The notes beneath the pieces are model-generated. The model made no database searches, was not told the DNA's origin, and saw only the letters and a list, made by a program, of their open reading frames with translations. From Erythrobacteraceae bacterium WH01K (GTDB lineage Bacteria; Pseudomonadota; Alphaproteobacteria; Sphingomonadales; Sphingomonadaceae), in the NCBI GenBank assembly GCA_027941995.1, contig CP115966.1, positions 1,054,001-1,118,000 on the forward strand: 64,000 nt of DNA. Reading direction: 5' to 3'. A program made the translations under genes and the position numbers. Below are positions 17,558 through 27,752 of this stretch, one piece after another (position 1 is the first letter of the stretch; each line of letters opens with the position of its first letter).

Positions 17558-20140
17558 ATGAATCTCGAAAAATTCACCGACCGCGCCAAGGGCTTCCTGC
17601 AGGCCGCGCAGACGGTTGCCATCCGCATGAACCACCAGCGTATCACGCCGTCACACCTGCTGAAGGCGATGATCGAGGGTTCCGAAGGCATGGCCAGCGG
17701 CCTGATTGCGCGTGCCGGCGGCAATCCGCGCATGGTCGAAAGCGAAGTCGACGCTGCGCTTGCGAAGATCCCGGCCGTCAGTGGCAGCGGGGCGCAGGCG
17801 ACGCCTGGCCTCGACAATGATGCCGTGCGCGTGCTCGATCAGGCGGAACAGGTGTCCGAAAAATCGGGCGACAGCTATGTCACGGTCGAACGGCTGCTGG
17901 TCGCGCTGGCGCTGGCCACGACGACCGCCGCGGGCAAGGCGCTGGACGCTGCTGGGGCCGACCCGAAGGCGCTGGAGACGGCCATCACCGAACTGCGCGG
18001 CGGACGCACGGCGGACAGCGCGAATGCCGAAGAAGCCTATGACGCGATGAAGAAATATGCCCGCGACCTGACCGAGGCCGCGCGCGAGGGCAAGCTGGAT
18101 CCGGTCATCGGCCGCGACGAGGAAATCCGCCGCACGGTGCAGATCCTTGCCCGCCGCACGAAGAACAATCCCGCTCTGATCGGCGAACCGGGCACGGGCA
18201 AGACCGCCATCGCCGAAGGGCTGGCCCTCCGTATCGCCAATGGCGACGTGCCCGACAGCCTGAAGGGCCGCACATTGATGAGCCTGGACATGGGCGCACT
18301 GATTGCTGGCGCGAAATATCGCGGCGAATTCGAGGAGCGGCTGAAGGCCGTGCTCGACGAGGTGAAGGGCGCCGATGGCCAGATCATCCTGTTCATCGAC
18401 GAGATGCACACGTTGATCGGCGCGGGCGCCAGTGAGGGCAGTATGGATGCCTCCAACCTGCTGAAGCCTGCGCTCAGCCGCGGGGAACTCCACTGCATCG
18501 GCGCGACCACGCTGGATGAGTACCAGAAATATGTCGAGAAGGACCCCGCGTTGCAGCGGCGGTTCCAGTCGGTCTATATTGACGAGCCCAGCGTGGAAGA
18601 TACCGTGTCCATCCTGCGCGGGATCAAGGACAAGTACGAGCTGCATCACGGCGTGCGCATCACCGACGGCGCGATCGTCGCCGCGGCGCAGCTTTCCAAT
18701 CGCTACATCCAGAACCGCTTCCTGCCCGACAAGGCCATCGACCTGATGGACGAGGCGGCGAGCCGTATCCGCATGGAAGTGGAATCGAAGCCGGAGGAAA
18801 TAGAGAATCTCGACCGCCGGATCATCCAGCTGAAGATCGAGGAATCGGCGCTGGGCAAGGAAAGCGACGCAGCCAGTCGCGACCGGCTGGAAAACCTGCG
18901 CAAGGACCTCGCCGAACTGGAACAGCAGTCGAGCGAACTGACCACGCGCTGGCAGAACGAGCGCGACAAGATCCATGCCGAGAGCCGCATCAAGGAGCAG
19001 CTGGATGCAGCGCGCATCGAGCTGGAACAGGCGCAGCGTGCAGGCGATCTCGCCAAGGCAGGCGAGCTTTCCTACGGCACGATCCCGGGGCTCGAGAAGC
19101 AACTGGAAGAAGCCGCCGGGGCGAACGAGAATGCGCTGCTGCGCGAGGAAGTTACCGAAGACGACATTGCCGGCGTCATCAGCCGCTGGACCGGTATCCC
19201 GGTCGACCGCATGCTGGAAGGCGAGCGCGAGAAGCTGCTGCAGATGGAGCAGATCCTCGGCAAGCGAGTGATCGGCCAGGAAAAGGCCGTGGTCAGCGTC
19301 AGCAAGGCCGTGCGCCGTGCACGCGCCGGGCTGAAGGACCCGAACCGTCCGCTCGGCAGCTTCCTGTTCCTCGGTCCCACCGGCGTCGGGAAGACCGAAT
19401 TGACCAAGGCGCTCGCCGGCTTCCTGTTCGACGACGACAGCGCGATGGTCCGCATCGACATGAGCGAGTTCATGGAGAAGCACGCGGTCGCCCGGCTGAT
19501 CGGCGCGCCTCCGGGCTATGTCGGCTACGAGGAAGGCGGCGTGCTGACCGAGGCGGTGCGGCGCAGGCCCTACCAGGTCGTGCTGTTCGACGAGGTGGAA
19601 AAGGCGCATAACGACGTCTTCAACGTGCTGCTGCAGGTGCTGGACGACGGGCGCCTGACCGACGGGCAGGGCCGCGTGGTGGACTTCAGCAACACGCTGA
19701 TCATCCTCACCTCGAACCTCGGCAGCACGCATCTCGCCAACATGACGGACGACCAGAAGGTCGAGGATGTCGAACCGCAGGTGATGGACGTGGTACGCGG
19801 ACATTTCCGCCCCGAATTCCTGAACCGGCTGGACGAGATCATCCTGTTCCACCGCCTGAGCATGGAGCACATGGCGCCGATCGTCGAAATCCAGGTCGGC
19901 CGCGTGCAGAAACTGCTGAAGGACCGGAAGATCACGCTCGACCTGACCGACGCCGCGCTGCGCTGGCTGGGACGGGTGGGTTACGACCCGGTCTACGGCG
20001 CGCGGCCGCTGAAACGCGCAGTCCAGCGCTACCTGCAGGACCCGCTTGCCGACAGGCTGTTGCAGGGCGAAGTGCCCGACGGTTCTACGGTCAGGATCGA
20101 CGAGGGTGATGGCGAATTGCAAATGACCATCGCCGCCTGA
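17558..20140 (+). CDS. clpB: ATP-dependent disaggregase ClpB
   Basis: 860-residue Hsp100 chaperone that rescues aggregated proteins together with DnaK. It has a Clp N-domain (about 1-145), then AAA+ 1 with Walker [14 protein letters not shown]. The coiled-coil middle domain (about 400-525, [19 protein letters not shown]) separates ClpB from ClpA and ClpC. AAA+ 2 has Walker [14 protein letters not shown] and the sensor region [18 protein letters not shown]. The length is normal. The methyltransferase and TPR genes follow on the same strand, 88 nt later. Confidence 0.98.
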   Translation: MNLEKFTDRAKGFLQAAQTVAIRMNHQRITPSHLLKAMIEGSEGMASGLIARAGGNPRMVESEVDAALAKIPAVSGSGAQATPGLDNDAVRVLDQAEQVSEKSGDSYVTVERLLVALALATTTAAGKALDAAGADPKALETAITELRGGRTADSANAEEAYDAMKKYARDLTEAAREGKLDPVIGRDEEIRRTVQILARRTKNNPALIGEPGTGKTAIAEGLALRIANGDVPDSLKGRTLMSLDMGALIAGAKYRGEFEERLKAVLDEVKGADGQIILFIDEMHTLIGAGASEGSMDASNLLKPALSRGELHCIGATTLDEYQKYVEKDPALQRRFQSVYIDEPSVEDTVSILRGIKDKYELHHGVRITDGAIVAAAQLSNRYIQNRFLPDKAIDLMDEAASRIRMEVESKPEEIENLDRRIIQLKIEESALGKESDAASRDRLENLRKDLAELEQQSSELTTRWQNERDKIHAESRIKEQLDAARIELEQAQRAGDLAKAGELSYGTIPGLEKQLEEAAGANENALLREEVTEDDIAGVISRWTGIPVDRMLEGEREKLLQMEQILGKRVIGQEKAVVSVSKAVRRARAGLKDPNRPLGSFLFLGPTGVGKTELTKALAGFLFDDDSAMVRIDMSEFMEKHAVARLIGAPPGYVGYEEGGVLTEAVRRRPYQVVLFDEVEKAHNDVFNVLLQVLDDGRLTDGQGRVVDFSNTLIILTSNLGSTHLANMTDDQKVEDVEPQVMDVVRGHFRPEFLNRLDEIILFHRLSMEHMAPIVEIQVGRVQKLLKDRKITLDLTDAALRWLGRVGYDPVYGARPLKRAVQRYLQDPLADRLLQGEVPDGSTVRIDEGDGELQMTIAA

Positions 20141-20228
20141 CGGTCGACACGCGCGCGCCCGCATGGCAGCAGGCTGCCTGCGCTGACCGGCATCGTCGCC
20201 GGACAGCGCGCCAGGCGAAAGGGAAGGT

Positions 20229-21095
20229 ATGGGCGCGCGCGAGGACTGGAGCAGCTACTGGAACGCTGCGGATACCGGCTCTGCATGCCTGCCCGGTGCC
20301 GATGGCCATGCGGCAGGCGTTCTCGCAGGCCGGTGGCAGGATTTCGCAGCCCGTCTGTCGGACGGGGCATCTGTCCTGGACCTCGCCTGCGGCCGCGGTG
20401 CTGCAGGCGAGGCGATGCTCTCCGAGAGGGAGGACCTTGCCATGCGAGGCGTGGACTACGCCGACATTCCGGACGAAGGTGCAGCCGCCTTCCCCGTCGA
20501 GGGCGGGGTCGACCTCGCCGATCTTCCCCTGCCGGATACCTCGATCGATGCCGCTATCAGCCAGTTCGGGTTCGAATATGCCGGAGAAGCGGCGGCTGGC
20601 GAGCTCGCCCGAATATTGAAGCCGGGTGGGGCCTGCCGGTTGCTGGTGCATCATCGAGACAGCGCGGTGGTTGCGGCAAATGCAGTGCGCGCGGACATCC
20701 TGTCCGCCTTGCTGTCCGGTCACGCCGTCGCCTTCACCCGCACCCGCAACGCGCAGCGCCTGCAGGCGCTTTTCGATCCGCTGGTCCGCCATTTCGGGGA
20801 GCACGCGCTGCTGCTCGAACTTGCCAGTGCGTGCCGTGACGCCCTGCGCCTGCCCGATGCCGAGCGGGCAGGGCGGTGCGAGGCTCTGGAGGTCGGGATG
20901 CAGCGGGAGGCGGGGCTGCTTCGCGCTCTAGCCCACGCCGCGATGGATGCTGGCGATATCGATCGCTTGCACAGCAGAACTGCCTCGGACATGGACTGGC
21001 ACGAACCGGCCGTCATTCGCAGCGACGCGGGAAGCGGCTCCGCCGATGACGGGGCAATCCTGTGCTGGGAACTGGACGGCACGAAGAAAGCATAG
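20229..21095 (+). CDS. class I SAM-dependent methyltransferase, substrate unknown
   Basis: 288 residues. Rossmann-fold motif I is SVLDLACGRGAAGEAML (about 48-64), and an acidic motif II region follows (GVDYADIPDE). The motif IV-like stretch is PDTSIDAAISQFGFEYA, and RILKPGGACRLLVHH is typical of UbiE/Methyltransf_11 proteins. The C-terminal about 120 residues are helical and unlike the well-known subfamilies. Good ribosome site (GGGAAGG). It lies 15 nt before the TPR/oxygenase gene, so the two are very probably co-transcribed. Confidence 0.88.
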   Translation: MGAREDWSSYWNAADTGSACLPGADGHAAGVLAGRWQDFAARLSDGASVLDLACGRGAAGEAMLSEREDLAMRGVDYADIPDEGAAAFPVEGGVDLADLPLPDTSIDAAISQFGFEYAGEAAAGELARILKPGGACRLLVHHRDSAVVAANAVRADILSALLSGHAVAFTRTRNAQRLQALFDPLVRHFGEHALLLELASACRDALRLPDAERAGRCEALEVGMQREAGLLRALAHAAMDAGDIDRLHSRTASDMDWHEPAVIRSDAGSGSADDGAILCWELDGTKKA

Positions 21096-21110
21096 GGAGC
21101 CGCAGACGCC

Positions 21111-22934
21111 ATGACCGAATCGCCGCAGGTCCTCGCCCAGCGCGCCCAGCAAGCGATGCAGGAAGGGCGCTTCGACGACGCGCATCCCATCCTCGCTACG
21201 TTACACGCCATGCTGCCCGCCGATCCGATGGTGGTGTTGATGCAGGCCTATACCTACCGGGCACAGGGGCGCGGAGAGGAGGCGCGCGCAGCGTTCGAAA
21301 AGGCCATCACGTTGCAGCCCGAAGGCCCGGCCATTCGCGGCCCCTATGCCAGCTGGCTTGTCGACCTGGGTGAATACGAGGCGGCTGCCGCACAATACGA
21401 CGCGATCCTCGCGAGCGGGCAGGACCTGCCCGAAGTGCAGATCGACAGGCTCGTTGCGCTGGCACACACGGCGCGGCGCGATGAAGCGCTGACTGATCTC
21501 GCCGCATTCGTGGAGCGTAATCCGGGTCTGGTGCGTGCGGCCAATAATCTCGCGCTGTTCCTGCGGGCAGATGACCGAATGGACGAGGCGGAACAGGTTG
21601 CAGCCGATGTGCTCGAGCGCGATCCCGGGAATGCGCGTGCAGCGCGGATCGTTGCGCAGTGCCGACATGAGGCGGGACGCGATGCGGGCGATGCGCTGCA
21701 ACAGGCCGCAAGGCTCGCGCCCGACGACCTGTCCTTGCAGGCCTCGCTGGCACAGGTCGCCGTGGACGATGGGCGCGCCGAGGAGGGTATTGCTCTTCTG
21801 GAAAAGGCCGTCGCCGCCAATCCACTATGGCTGGAAGGGCACCGATCGCTGGCGGACATGAAGCGTCAGCATACCGGCGATCCCGATTTTGCCGCGCATT
21901 ACGAAGATGCAGTCCGGCAGGCCGACGATAATCCGGCGCTGTGGGCGACCTGGTCCTCTCTCGTCGCGCGGGTGGAAGGGCACGAGGCGGCCCTGTCCAT
22001 TATCGAACGGGCGGAAAAAGCGCTGGGGTCCGCCGATGCCATGCTGCTGGCGAGGGCCAACAGCCTGTCCGAACTCGGGCGGTTTGCGGAAGCGGATGCC
22101 GCCTTTGCGCGGCTCGATCCGCGCGGCGATCTCGACCACGCAAAGGCCTATCTCCGGTTCCTGACGATGGCGAAGCGGTTCGAGGAAGCGCGCGACCTGG
22201 GCATGGCCTTGAGCGATGAAGGGCGCGCCGATGGCGAGACGTGGCCTTACAGCGCGATAGCCCTGCGCAAGCTGGACGACGAACGATGGGCGTGGCTGGA
22301 GGGGCAGGAGAGCTTCATCCGGACGTTCGACCTGACCGACTTCAAGAGCCGCCTGCCCGAACTTCGCGATGAGCTGGAGGCGCTGCACGTCTTTCGCCAC
22401 CAGCCCATTGCACAATCGGTCAGGGGCGGGACGCAGACGGCCAATATCCTGTTCCGCAACCAGTCCCCCGTCATCCAGGACCTGGTAGCCAGCCTGCGTG
22501 ACTGCGTGCGCGACTATATCGACGGATTGCCACCGCGCGATGCGAAGCACCCGCTGCTGCGCCTGCCGCGCGAAGGCTTCCGCTTTTCGGGAAGCTGGTC
22601 GATCCGGCTGACTGGTGGCGGTTTCCATGCGAGCCATATCCATACGCATGGCGACATCAGTTCGGCGTTTTACGTGACGCTGCCGCCGTCGTTGCAAGAC
22701 GGAGATGAGTCAGCGGCTTCGGACCAGGACAGGGCCGACCATGAAGCTGGCTGGCTTGCGCTGGGAGAGCCGGCGGCAGAGCTGGACACCGGTCTCGGCC
22801 CTATTCGAACGATCCGTCCGAAGGAGGCGCGACTGGCGCTGTTCCCTTCGACCATGTGGCACGGAACGCGCCCCTTCGACGATGGCGAACGTGTGACCTG
22901 CGCGTTCGACGTGGTGCTGAAGCCCTACGTCTGA
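21111..22934 (+). CDS. TPR-repeat protein with C-terminal 2OG-Fe(II) oxygenase-like domain
   Basis: 607 residues. The first about 400 are helical tetratricopeptide-type repeats (PLWLEGHRSLADMKR, ALGSADAMLLARANSLSELG). The C-terminal about 200 resemble the putative 2OG-Fe(II) oxygenase family often fused to TPRs. SGSWSIRLTGGGFHASHIHT supplies candidate iron-binding histidines, followed by GDISSAFYVTLP. Near the end come ALFPSTMWHGTRPF (a third candidate His) and ERVTCAFDVV. Such proteins may hydroxylate a protein or small molecule; no substrate is known from sequence. No signal peptide. Likely one operon with the methyltransferase. Confidence 0.82.
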   Translation: MTESPQVLAQRAQQAMQEGRFDDAHPILATLHAMLPADPMVVLMQAYTYRAQGRGEEARAAFEKAITLQPEGPAIRGPYASWLVDLGEYEAAAAQYDAILASGQDLPEVQIDRLVALAHTARRDEALTDLAAFVERNPGLVRAANNLALFLRADDRMDEAEQVAADVLERDPGNARAARIVAQCRHEAGRDAGDALQQAARLAPDDLSLQASLAQVAVDDGRAEEGIALLEKAVAANPLWLEGHRSLADMKRQHTGDPDFAAHYEDAVRQADDNPALWATWSSLVARVEGHEAALSIIERAEKALGSADAMLLARANSLSELGRFAEADAAFARLDPRGDLDHAKAYLRFLTMAKRFEEARDLGMALSDEGRADGETWPYSAIALRKLDDERWAWLEGQESFIRTFDLTDFKSRLPELRDELEALHVFRHQPIAQSVRGGTQTANILFRNQSPVIQDLVASLRDCVRDYIDGLPPRDAKHPLLRLPREGFRFSGSWSIRLTGGGFHASHIHTHGDISSAFYVTLPPSLQDGDESAASDQDRADHEAGWLALGEPAAELDTGLGPIRTIRPKEARLALFPSTMWHGTRPFDDGERVTCAFDVVLKPYV

Positions 22935-23010
22935 ATGAACGAGGGCAGGGCGCCTGGCCCCGCGGCGAGCGCGTTCTAGCCGATAGTTTCGTGAGCCCTT
23001 GATGGATTGA

Positions 23011-23030
23011 AGCCCCGTGCGAACGGGGCT
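23011..23030. terminator. GNRA-loop hairpin after the TPR/oxygenase gene, possible terminator
   Basis: AGCCCCGT (23011-23018), loop GCGA, ACGGGGCT (23023-23030): a perfect 8-bp stem with a stable GNRA tetraloop, 77 nt after the stop at 22934. There is no T-run after it on the plus strand, so it may be a 3'-end processing hairpin rather than a classic terminator. Confidence 0.4.
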
Positions 23031-23091
23031 GCAAACCTGCGCGTCTGCTCGCGGCATTCAAAGCAGGCATATTCGCGGACCGCACAAACAA

Positions 23092-23117
23092 AAACGGCGG
23101 GCCGAAGCCCGCCGTTT
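23092..23117 (-). terminator. intrinsic terminator of the TonB-dependent receptor gene
   Basis: Perfect 11-bp stem (23092-23102 and 23107-23117). On the minus strand the loop is UUCG closed by a C-G pair, an extra-stable tetraloop, and the stem runs into a T-rich tail (TTTTTGTTTG). It lies 36 nt past the receptor stop and is well placed for that gene. Confidence 0.9.
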
Positions 23118-23152
23118 CCGTTGTCGCTATCGCGATGCTTTGAATTCAGAGA

Positions 23153-26152
23153 TTAGAATTCAAGCGCGGCGCGAACGAAGATGTTGCGGCCCACCGGGTC
23201 GTAGATACCCGGGAAGGTGTTGCCGTTGCTCGGGCTGTAAGCCGAACCGATGATCGGCGGATCCTTGTCGAACAGGTTGTTGACACCGGCCGTGAAGGTG
23301 ACGGTGTCTGCGACCGTGACCGAGCCGGACAGATCGAAGTAGCTGTAGCTGTCGATCTCGTTCAGTTCCTGAGCGTTGGTAGCGATCGGCGCGTCTGCTT
23401 CGACGGCACCGAAGTAACGCCAGCTCACGTTCACCGAGAAGCCGCTGTCCGCACGGTAGCCGACACGGGCAACGTGTGCGTAATCCGGCTGCGGCGAACC
23501 GCAGGTGGAACCGTAGAAGCCGGTGCACTCGATGAAGTCTTCACCCGGAAGGGGCTGGAACCGGTTGTTGATCGTGTAGGTACCGGCATAGTTGAAGTAT
23601 GCGGCACCAGCGGCGATCGGGTAGTTGAACCCGGCCGTGACGTCGACACCTTCGGTTTCCAGCGTACCGATGTTCTGCAGCGTGTTCGTAACAAAACCCG
23701 CACCCGGACCGCTTCCGAGGAAGAGATCGCCAGCAGCGCTACGATTAATCAAGCTACAGAATTCTTCAGCACCGGTATCGAGGCAATTGTCGATTGCGGT
23801 CTGGGCACCAACACCGCCGATCGTACCATCGACAGAGATGTTGAAGTAGTCGACCGTCAGGGCGAAGCCGCGGAGACCCAGCGCATCAGTTTCGAGCACA
23901 ACACCAGCGGTGTAACTATCAGCCTTTTCGACGTCCAGATCAGGATTGCCGCCGGAAAGTTGATTGTACTGACCTGCAGGGTTGCCACGAATGCGGCCGT
24001 ACTGGGCCGCGGACACACCGGTATTTGCACACTCAGCCGCCGTCCTGTCGGGCGTAGCACCGCTACAGGGATCGGTTCCCGAGAATAGACCAATGCTCTG
24101 CGGAGCGAACAAGCTCGTGATGTTCGGCGAACGAACGGCACGACTGTAAACACCACGGAACGAAAGCCACGGGGTCGGAGCAAGCGTTGCACCGATCTTG
24201 TAGGTCTCGTTGCCACCCGACGTGTTGTAGTCGGAGTAACGGAAGCCGCCCTCGATTTCAAAACGGTCGATGAAACCGCCGTCGATGATCGGAACCACGA
24301 GCTCAGTGAAGAATTCGCGAACGCTGAAGCTACCATTCGTTGCTGGCTGCGGACCGCCCTGACCCGACAGGTTACCCTGTGCGAAGTTCTCGTCGACACG
24401 AAGATCGTATTCTTCTCGGCGGTACTCGGTGCCAAGCACGATGGCTGCATCGCCAGCGCCGAACAGGTCGAACAGCGGACCAGTGACGTAACCAGAAGCA
24501 ACCGTAGTGGTCAGGTCAGCGTTCTGTAGAGCGGGAACAGCGATATAGTTGAACTGCTCTTGCGTCACGCCTCCGATCTGGAAAACGTCAAGCGGAACAC
24601 ACCCAACAGGCTCACCTTCGCCCGGGCAACCATTGATCGCCGCGTTAATACGGCTGACCGAAAGGTCGTTCAGGTAGGTGTTCTGGTAGATCGTCGTGCC
24701 ACGCAGAGCGTAGACATCGTAGCTCCAGTCGCCGAACAGGTCGCCGCGCATACCCAGTACACCGCGGTAGCTGGTGTGACGCAGGTCGTTCTGACGAGGC
24801 GTACCTTCTACCAGACGCTTACCAACAATAATGTTGACACTATCGTCCGGGTCAAAGGTACCGTCGTCCAGGGTTCCGCAGCCAAGCGCACCACGCTGCT
24901 GATCGCTCAGCAAAGTGCTGCCGCACGAAAGTTCACCCGGGCCGTTAAAGAATGTGCCGGAGAAAGCGATCTGCGCGACCGAACGGTCGTCCATGAACTG
25001 AAATTCAGCGTAGGGGTTCAGGTTGTCGTTGATTTCGTAATCAGCGAAGAAACCTGCCGTCCAACGCTCGTCCGGACGCTGATAATAGTTCGTGGGTGCG
25101 TAGTTATACGTGTCTGCACCGGTCACGAAGATCGGCGAATTGCGGAACGTATTACCCGGACCATTCTCATTCAGCGTCAGAACGTCGCCGAAAGGCAGAA
25201 GGGTCGGATCCGGCAGGCCGAAGAACGGGTTCGGATCACCATTATCGAGGAATTCATCATCATCCAGAGGGGTATTCGCGCCGCCCCGATTGATAATGAA
25301 CGTACCGTTCGGAGTCGTCGACGAACCGGCACAGCGGAAGCCCGACGGATCACTTGGGCTGAACGCGAGAGCGCAAGCGCTTTCGTCGTAATTGGCCTGC
25401 ACGATAGCATCGATCTCACGATAGCCGACATAACCGGTGACGTGGCCGCGACCGTCGTCGAAACCAGCGCCGAAAGTGGCGTTGATGTCATAGGCGAAAC
25501 CGGCGTTCTGCGAGTCGTTCGGAACAGGCTCGTTGTTGCGACGCAGCAGGTCCTGCAGCGAGTCGTTCTTGTTGCTCGTGTTGTAGAACGAGACCTGGCC
25601 TTCGAGGCCGAAACCTTCGTAGTCGCGGTCCATGATGAAGTTCACAACACCGGCAACGGCGTCGGCGCCGTAGACGGACGATGCACCACCGGTCACCACT
25701 TCCACGCGCTCGACAAGCTGAGCGGGGATCTGGTTGAGGTCGGGAGCGGTTGCGAACGGGTCACCCGACGGCATGCGACGGCCGTCGATCAGGACCAGCG
25801 TACGGGTCGAGCCGAGGTTACGCAGGTTGACGGTTGCGGTACCCGATGCGCCGTTCGAAACGAAGGCAGTCTGGCCGGCAACGGTCTGCGGCAGGTCGTT
25901 CAGGATGTCTTCGACGCGAACCGTACCGGTTTCGTCGATTGCTTCTGCACCGACGGTCGTGACCGGCGACACGCTCTCGACTTCGGGACGCACGATGCGC
26001 GAACCGGTAACGACGATCGGGGCACCCGTGGTGAGATCGTCTTCAGCGGCCGGCGCTTCCGCGGGCTGCTGAGCCATAGCGGGCTGTGCAACCAGTGCGA
26101 CGCCGAGCGCCACCGGTGCAGTAGCCAGCTTGAGCTTGCTTTGCATTTTCAT
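23153..26152 (-). CDS. TonB-dependent outer-membrane receptor
   Basis: 999-residue outer-membrane transporter. A signal peptide (MKMQSKLKLATAPVALGVAL...AMAQQ) precedes a TonB-box-like PIVVTGSRI near residue 46. The plug domain follows with TLVLIDGRRMPSGDP and ERVEVVTGGASSVYGADAVAGVVNF. The 22-strand barrel ends in a terminal Phe (NIFVRAALEF), as required for Bam insertion. Sphingomonads have many such receptors, for siderophores, vitamins or glycans. Nothing in the sequence or neighbours shows the ligand. It is a single gene with its own terminator. Confidence 0.95.
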   Translation of the reverse strand: MKMQSKLKLATAPVALGVALVAQPAMAQQPAEAPAAEDDLTTGAPIVVTGSRIVRPEVESVSPVTTVGAEAIDETGTVRVEDILNDLPQTVAGQTAFVSNGASGTATVNLRNLGSTRTLVLIDGRRMPSGDPFATAPDLNQIPAQLVERVEVVTGGASSVYGADAVAGVVNFIMDRDYEGFGLEGQVSFYNTSNKNDSLQDLLRRNNEPVPNDSQNAGFAYDINATFGAGFDDGRGHVTGYVGYREIDAIVQANYDESACALAFSPSDPSGFRCAGSSTTPNGTFIINRGGANTPLDDDEFLDNGDPNPFFGLPDPTLLPFGDVLTLNENGPGNTFRNSPIFVTGADTYNYAPTNYYQRPDERWTAGFFADYEINDNLNPYAEFQFMDDRSVAQIAFSGTFFNGPGELSCGSTLLSDQQRGALGCGTLDDGTFDPDDSVNIIVGKRLVEGTPRQNDLRHTSYRGVLGMRGDLFGDWSYDVYALRGTTIYQNTYLNDLSVSRINAAINGCPGEGEPVGCVPLDVFQIGGVTQEQFNYIAVPALQNADLTTTVASGYVTGPLFDLFGAGDAAIVLGTEYRREEYDLRVDENFAQGNLSGQGGPQPATNGSFSVREFFTELVVPIIDGGFIDRFEIEGGFRYSDYNTSGGNETYKIGATLAPTPWLSFRGVYSRAVRSPNITSLFAPQSIGLFSGTDPCSGATPDRTAAECANTGVSAAQYGRIRGNPAGQYNQLSGGNPDLDVEKADSYTAGVVLETDALGLRGFALTVDYFNISVDGTIGGVGAQTAIDNCLDTGAEEFCSLINRSAAGDLFLGSGPGAGFVTNTLQNIGTLETEGVDVTAGFNYPIAAGAAYFNYAGTYTINNRFQPLPGEDFIECTGFYGSTCGSPQPDYAHVARVGYRADSGFSVNVSWRYFGAVEADAPIATNAQELNEIDSYSYFDLSGSVTVADTVTFTAGVNNLFDKDPPIIGSAYSPSNGNTFPGIYDPVGRNIFVRAALEF

Positions 26153-26548
26153 GTTTGATCAGTCCTTTGTACAATTTCGAAACCGAAACGCGCCCGGCTC
26201 CGAACACTCTCAGATCTGTAAAGACCGCTGCGGACAATAGATGTACGCCCCCCGCGGATGCTTCCATTTGCACGAGGCGGCGTGACCAATGCAAAGCAAT
26301 TGTCGCGGATTTTAACGTTCGATGACACTGTGTGGCAGTTTTGTCACAAGGGATTTTTGCGCGGAAAACCGTGCCGAATCGCGAAACGAGAGATCTGGCA
26401 AGCCGGTCCGGGAGCGGCATCGCGCAACCGCCTCTGACACGGGCCCCGTGCGGCACGTCATGTGCCTTTCGGGGGCCGATGCTCGGTTGACGCAAACGTA
26501 AGCCCCGCTTACCCAGTCTCGAAGAAAAACCTTTTGGAGAGAGATGCC
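26153..26548. other. 396-bp divergent intergenic region, receptor / thiolase
   Basis: No gene is visible on either strand; the open frames that cross it are extensions of shadow frames. On the plus strand, TTGACG at 26487-26492 is followed 17 bp later by a weak TACCCA (26510-26515), a possible thiolase promoter. It is overlapped by a 6-bp inverted repeat GTAAGC-CCC-GCTTAC (26498-26512), which could be an operator. A ribosome site (TTGGAGAGAGA) precedes the thiolase ATG. No clear promoter was found for the receptor. Confidence 0.45.
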
Positions 26549-27721
26549 ATGGCCACTGCCTATATCGTCGACGCCGTTCGTACCGCTGGGGGGCGCCGGG
26601 GCGGGCGTCTGGCGGGGGTGCATCCGGTCGATCTCGCCGCCAAATCGCTCGATGCGATCGTCGAACGCTCGGGAATCGATCCCGCAGCCGTCGACGACGT
26701 GATCATGGGCTGTGTCAGTCAGGGCGGCGAACAGGCGATGCAGGTCGGACGCAATGCCGTACTCGCCACGAAGCACCTGGGCGAGAGCACGCCTGCGGTC
26801 ACCATCGACCGCCAGTGCGGCTCGAGCCAGCAGGCAATCCAGTTCGCCGCGCAGGCTGTCATGTCGGGGACACAGGACGTCGTCATCGCCAGCGGCGTGG
26901 AAAGCATGAGCCGCGTGCCGATGGGCAGCACGGCGATGTTCCACATGAAAGAGGGGCTGGGCAACTACAAGTCGCCGGGCCTCGAGGAGAAATATCCCGG
27001 CATCCAGTGGTCCCAGTTCATGGGCGCCGAGATGATCGCGGAGAAGCACGGTTTCTCGAAGGACCAGCTCGACAGCTTCTCGCTCGGCAGCCACCAGAAA
27101 GCCATTAAGGCAACCGAGGCCGGTCTGTTCAAGGACGAGATCGTGCCGGTCGAGATCGAGACGCCCGAAGGCACGGAAATGCACGTCGTGGACGAGGGCA
27201 TCCGCTTCGACGCAACGCTGGAAAGCATCGCCGGGGTCAAGCTGCTGAGCCCCGAAGGCAGGATTACCGCCGCCAGCGCCAGCCAGATCTGCGACGGGTC
27301 GAGCGCTGTCCTGGTCGTCAGCGAGGAAATGCTGAAAACGCATGGCCTGACGCCGATGGCCCGCATCCACAACCTGACCGTGACCGCAGGCGATCCGGTC
27401 ATCATGCTGGAAGAGCCGCTGTTCGCCACCGACCGCGCACTTCAGAGGGCGGGCATGAAAATCGACGACATCGACCTTTACGAGGTCAACGAGGCGTTTG
27501 CGCCCGTGCCGATGGCATGGCTGAAGCACACGGGCGCCGACCCCGACCGGCTCAACGTCAATGGCGGCGCCATCGCGCTCGGCCATCCGCTGGGTGCCAG
27601 CGGAACGAAGCTGATGGCGACGCTGGTTCACGCGCTGCGCACGCGCGGCAAGAAATACGGACTGCAGACGATGTGCGAAGGCGGCGGCGTCGCCAATGTC
27701 ACCATCGTCGAAGCCCTGTAG
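26549..27721 (+). CDS. acetyl-CoA acyltransferase (thiolase)
   Basis: 390-residue thiolase. The acyl-accepting Cys90 is in DRQCGSSQQAI, the active-site histidine in NGGAIALGHPLGASG, and the second catalytic Cys in QTMCEGGGVANV at the C-terminus. It either splits 3-ketoacyl-CoA in beta-oxidation or condenses acetyl-CoA; the neighbouring dehydrogenase and enoyl-CoA hydratase genes favour degradation. The ATG at 26549 follows a good ribosome site. The open frame upstream (to 26462) is ignored because that segment does not match thiolases. Confidence 0.94.
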   Translation: MATAYIVDAVRTAGGRRGGRLAGVHPVDLAAKSLDAIVERSGIDPAAVDDVIMGCVSQGGEQAMQVGRNAVLATKHLGESTPAVTIDRQCGSSQQAIQFAAQAVMSGTQDVVIASGVESMSRVPMGSTAMFHMKEGLGNYKSPGLEEKYPGIQWSQFMGAEMIAEKHGFSKDQLDSFSLGSHQKAIKATEAGLFKDEIVPVEIETPEGTEMHVVDEGIRFDATLESIAGVKLLSPEGRITAASASQICDGSSAVLVVSEEMLKTHGLTPMARIHNLTVTAGDPVIMLEEPLFATDRALQRAGMKIDDIDLYEVNEAFAPVPMAWLKHTGADPDRLNVNGGAIALGHPLGASGTKLMATLVHALRTRGKKYGLQTMCEGGGVANVTIVEAL

Positions 27722-27752
27722 GAAACACTCCCCAATACGAGAGGATTTTGTG

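Noticed and set aside
17651-20164. 837-codon open frame opposite clpB
   Set aside because: Antisense shadow of a strongly conserved ClpB; codon bias of clpB (rare stop-forming triplets) keeps this frame open.
24560-26158. 532-codon open frame opposite the TonB receptor
   Set aside because: Thr/Arg/Val-rich product mirrors receptor codons; the receptor has signal, plug and barrel and is clearly the gene.
26043-26495. 150-codon minus-strand frame over the receptor promoter region
   Set aside because: It overlaps the first receptor codons in another frame and has no signal, domain or ribosome site.
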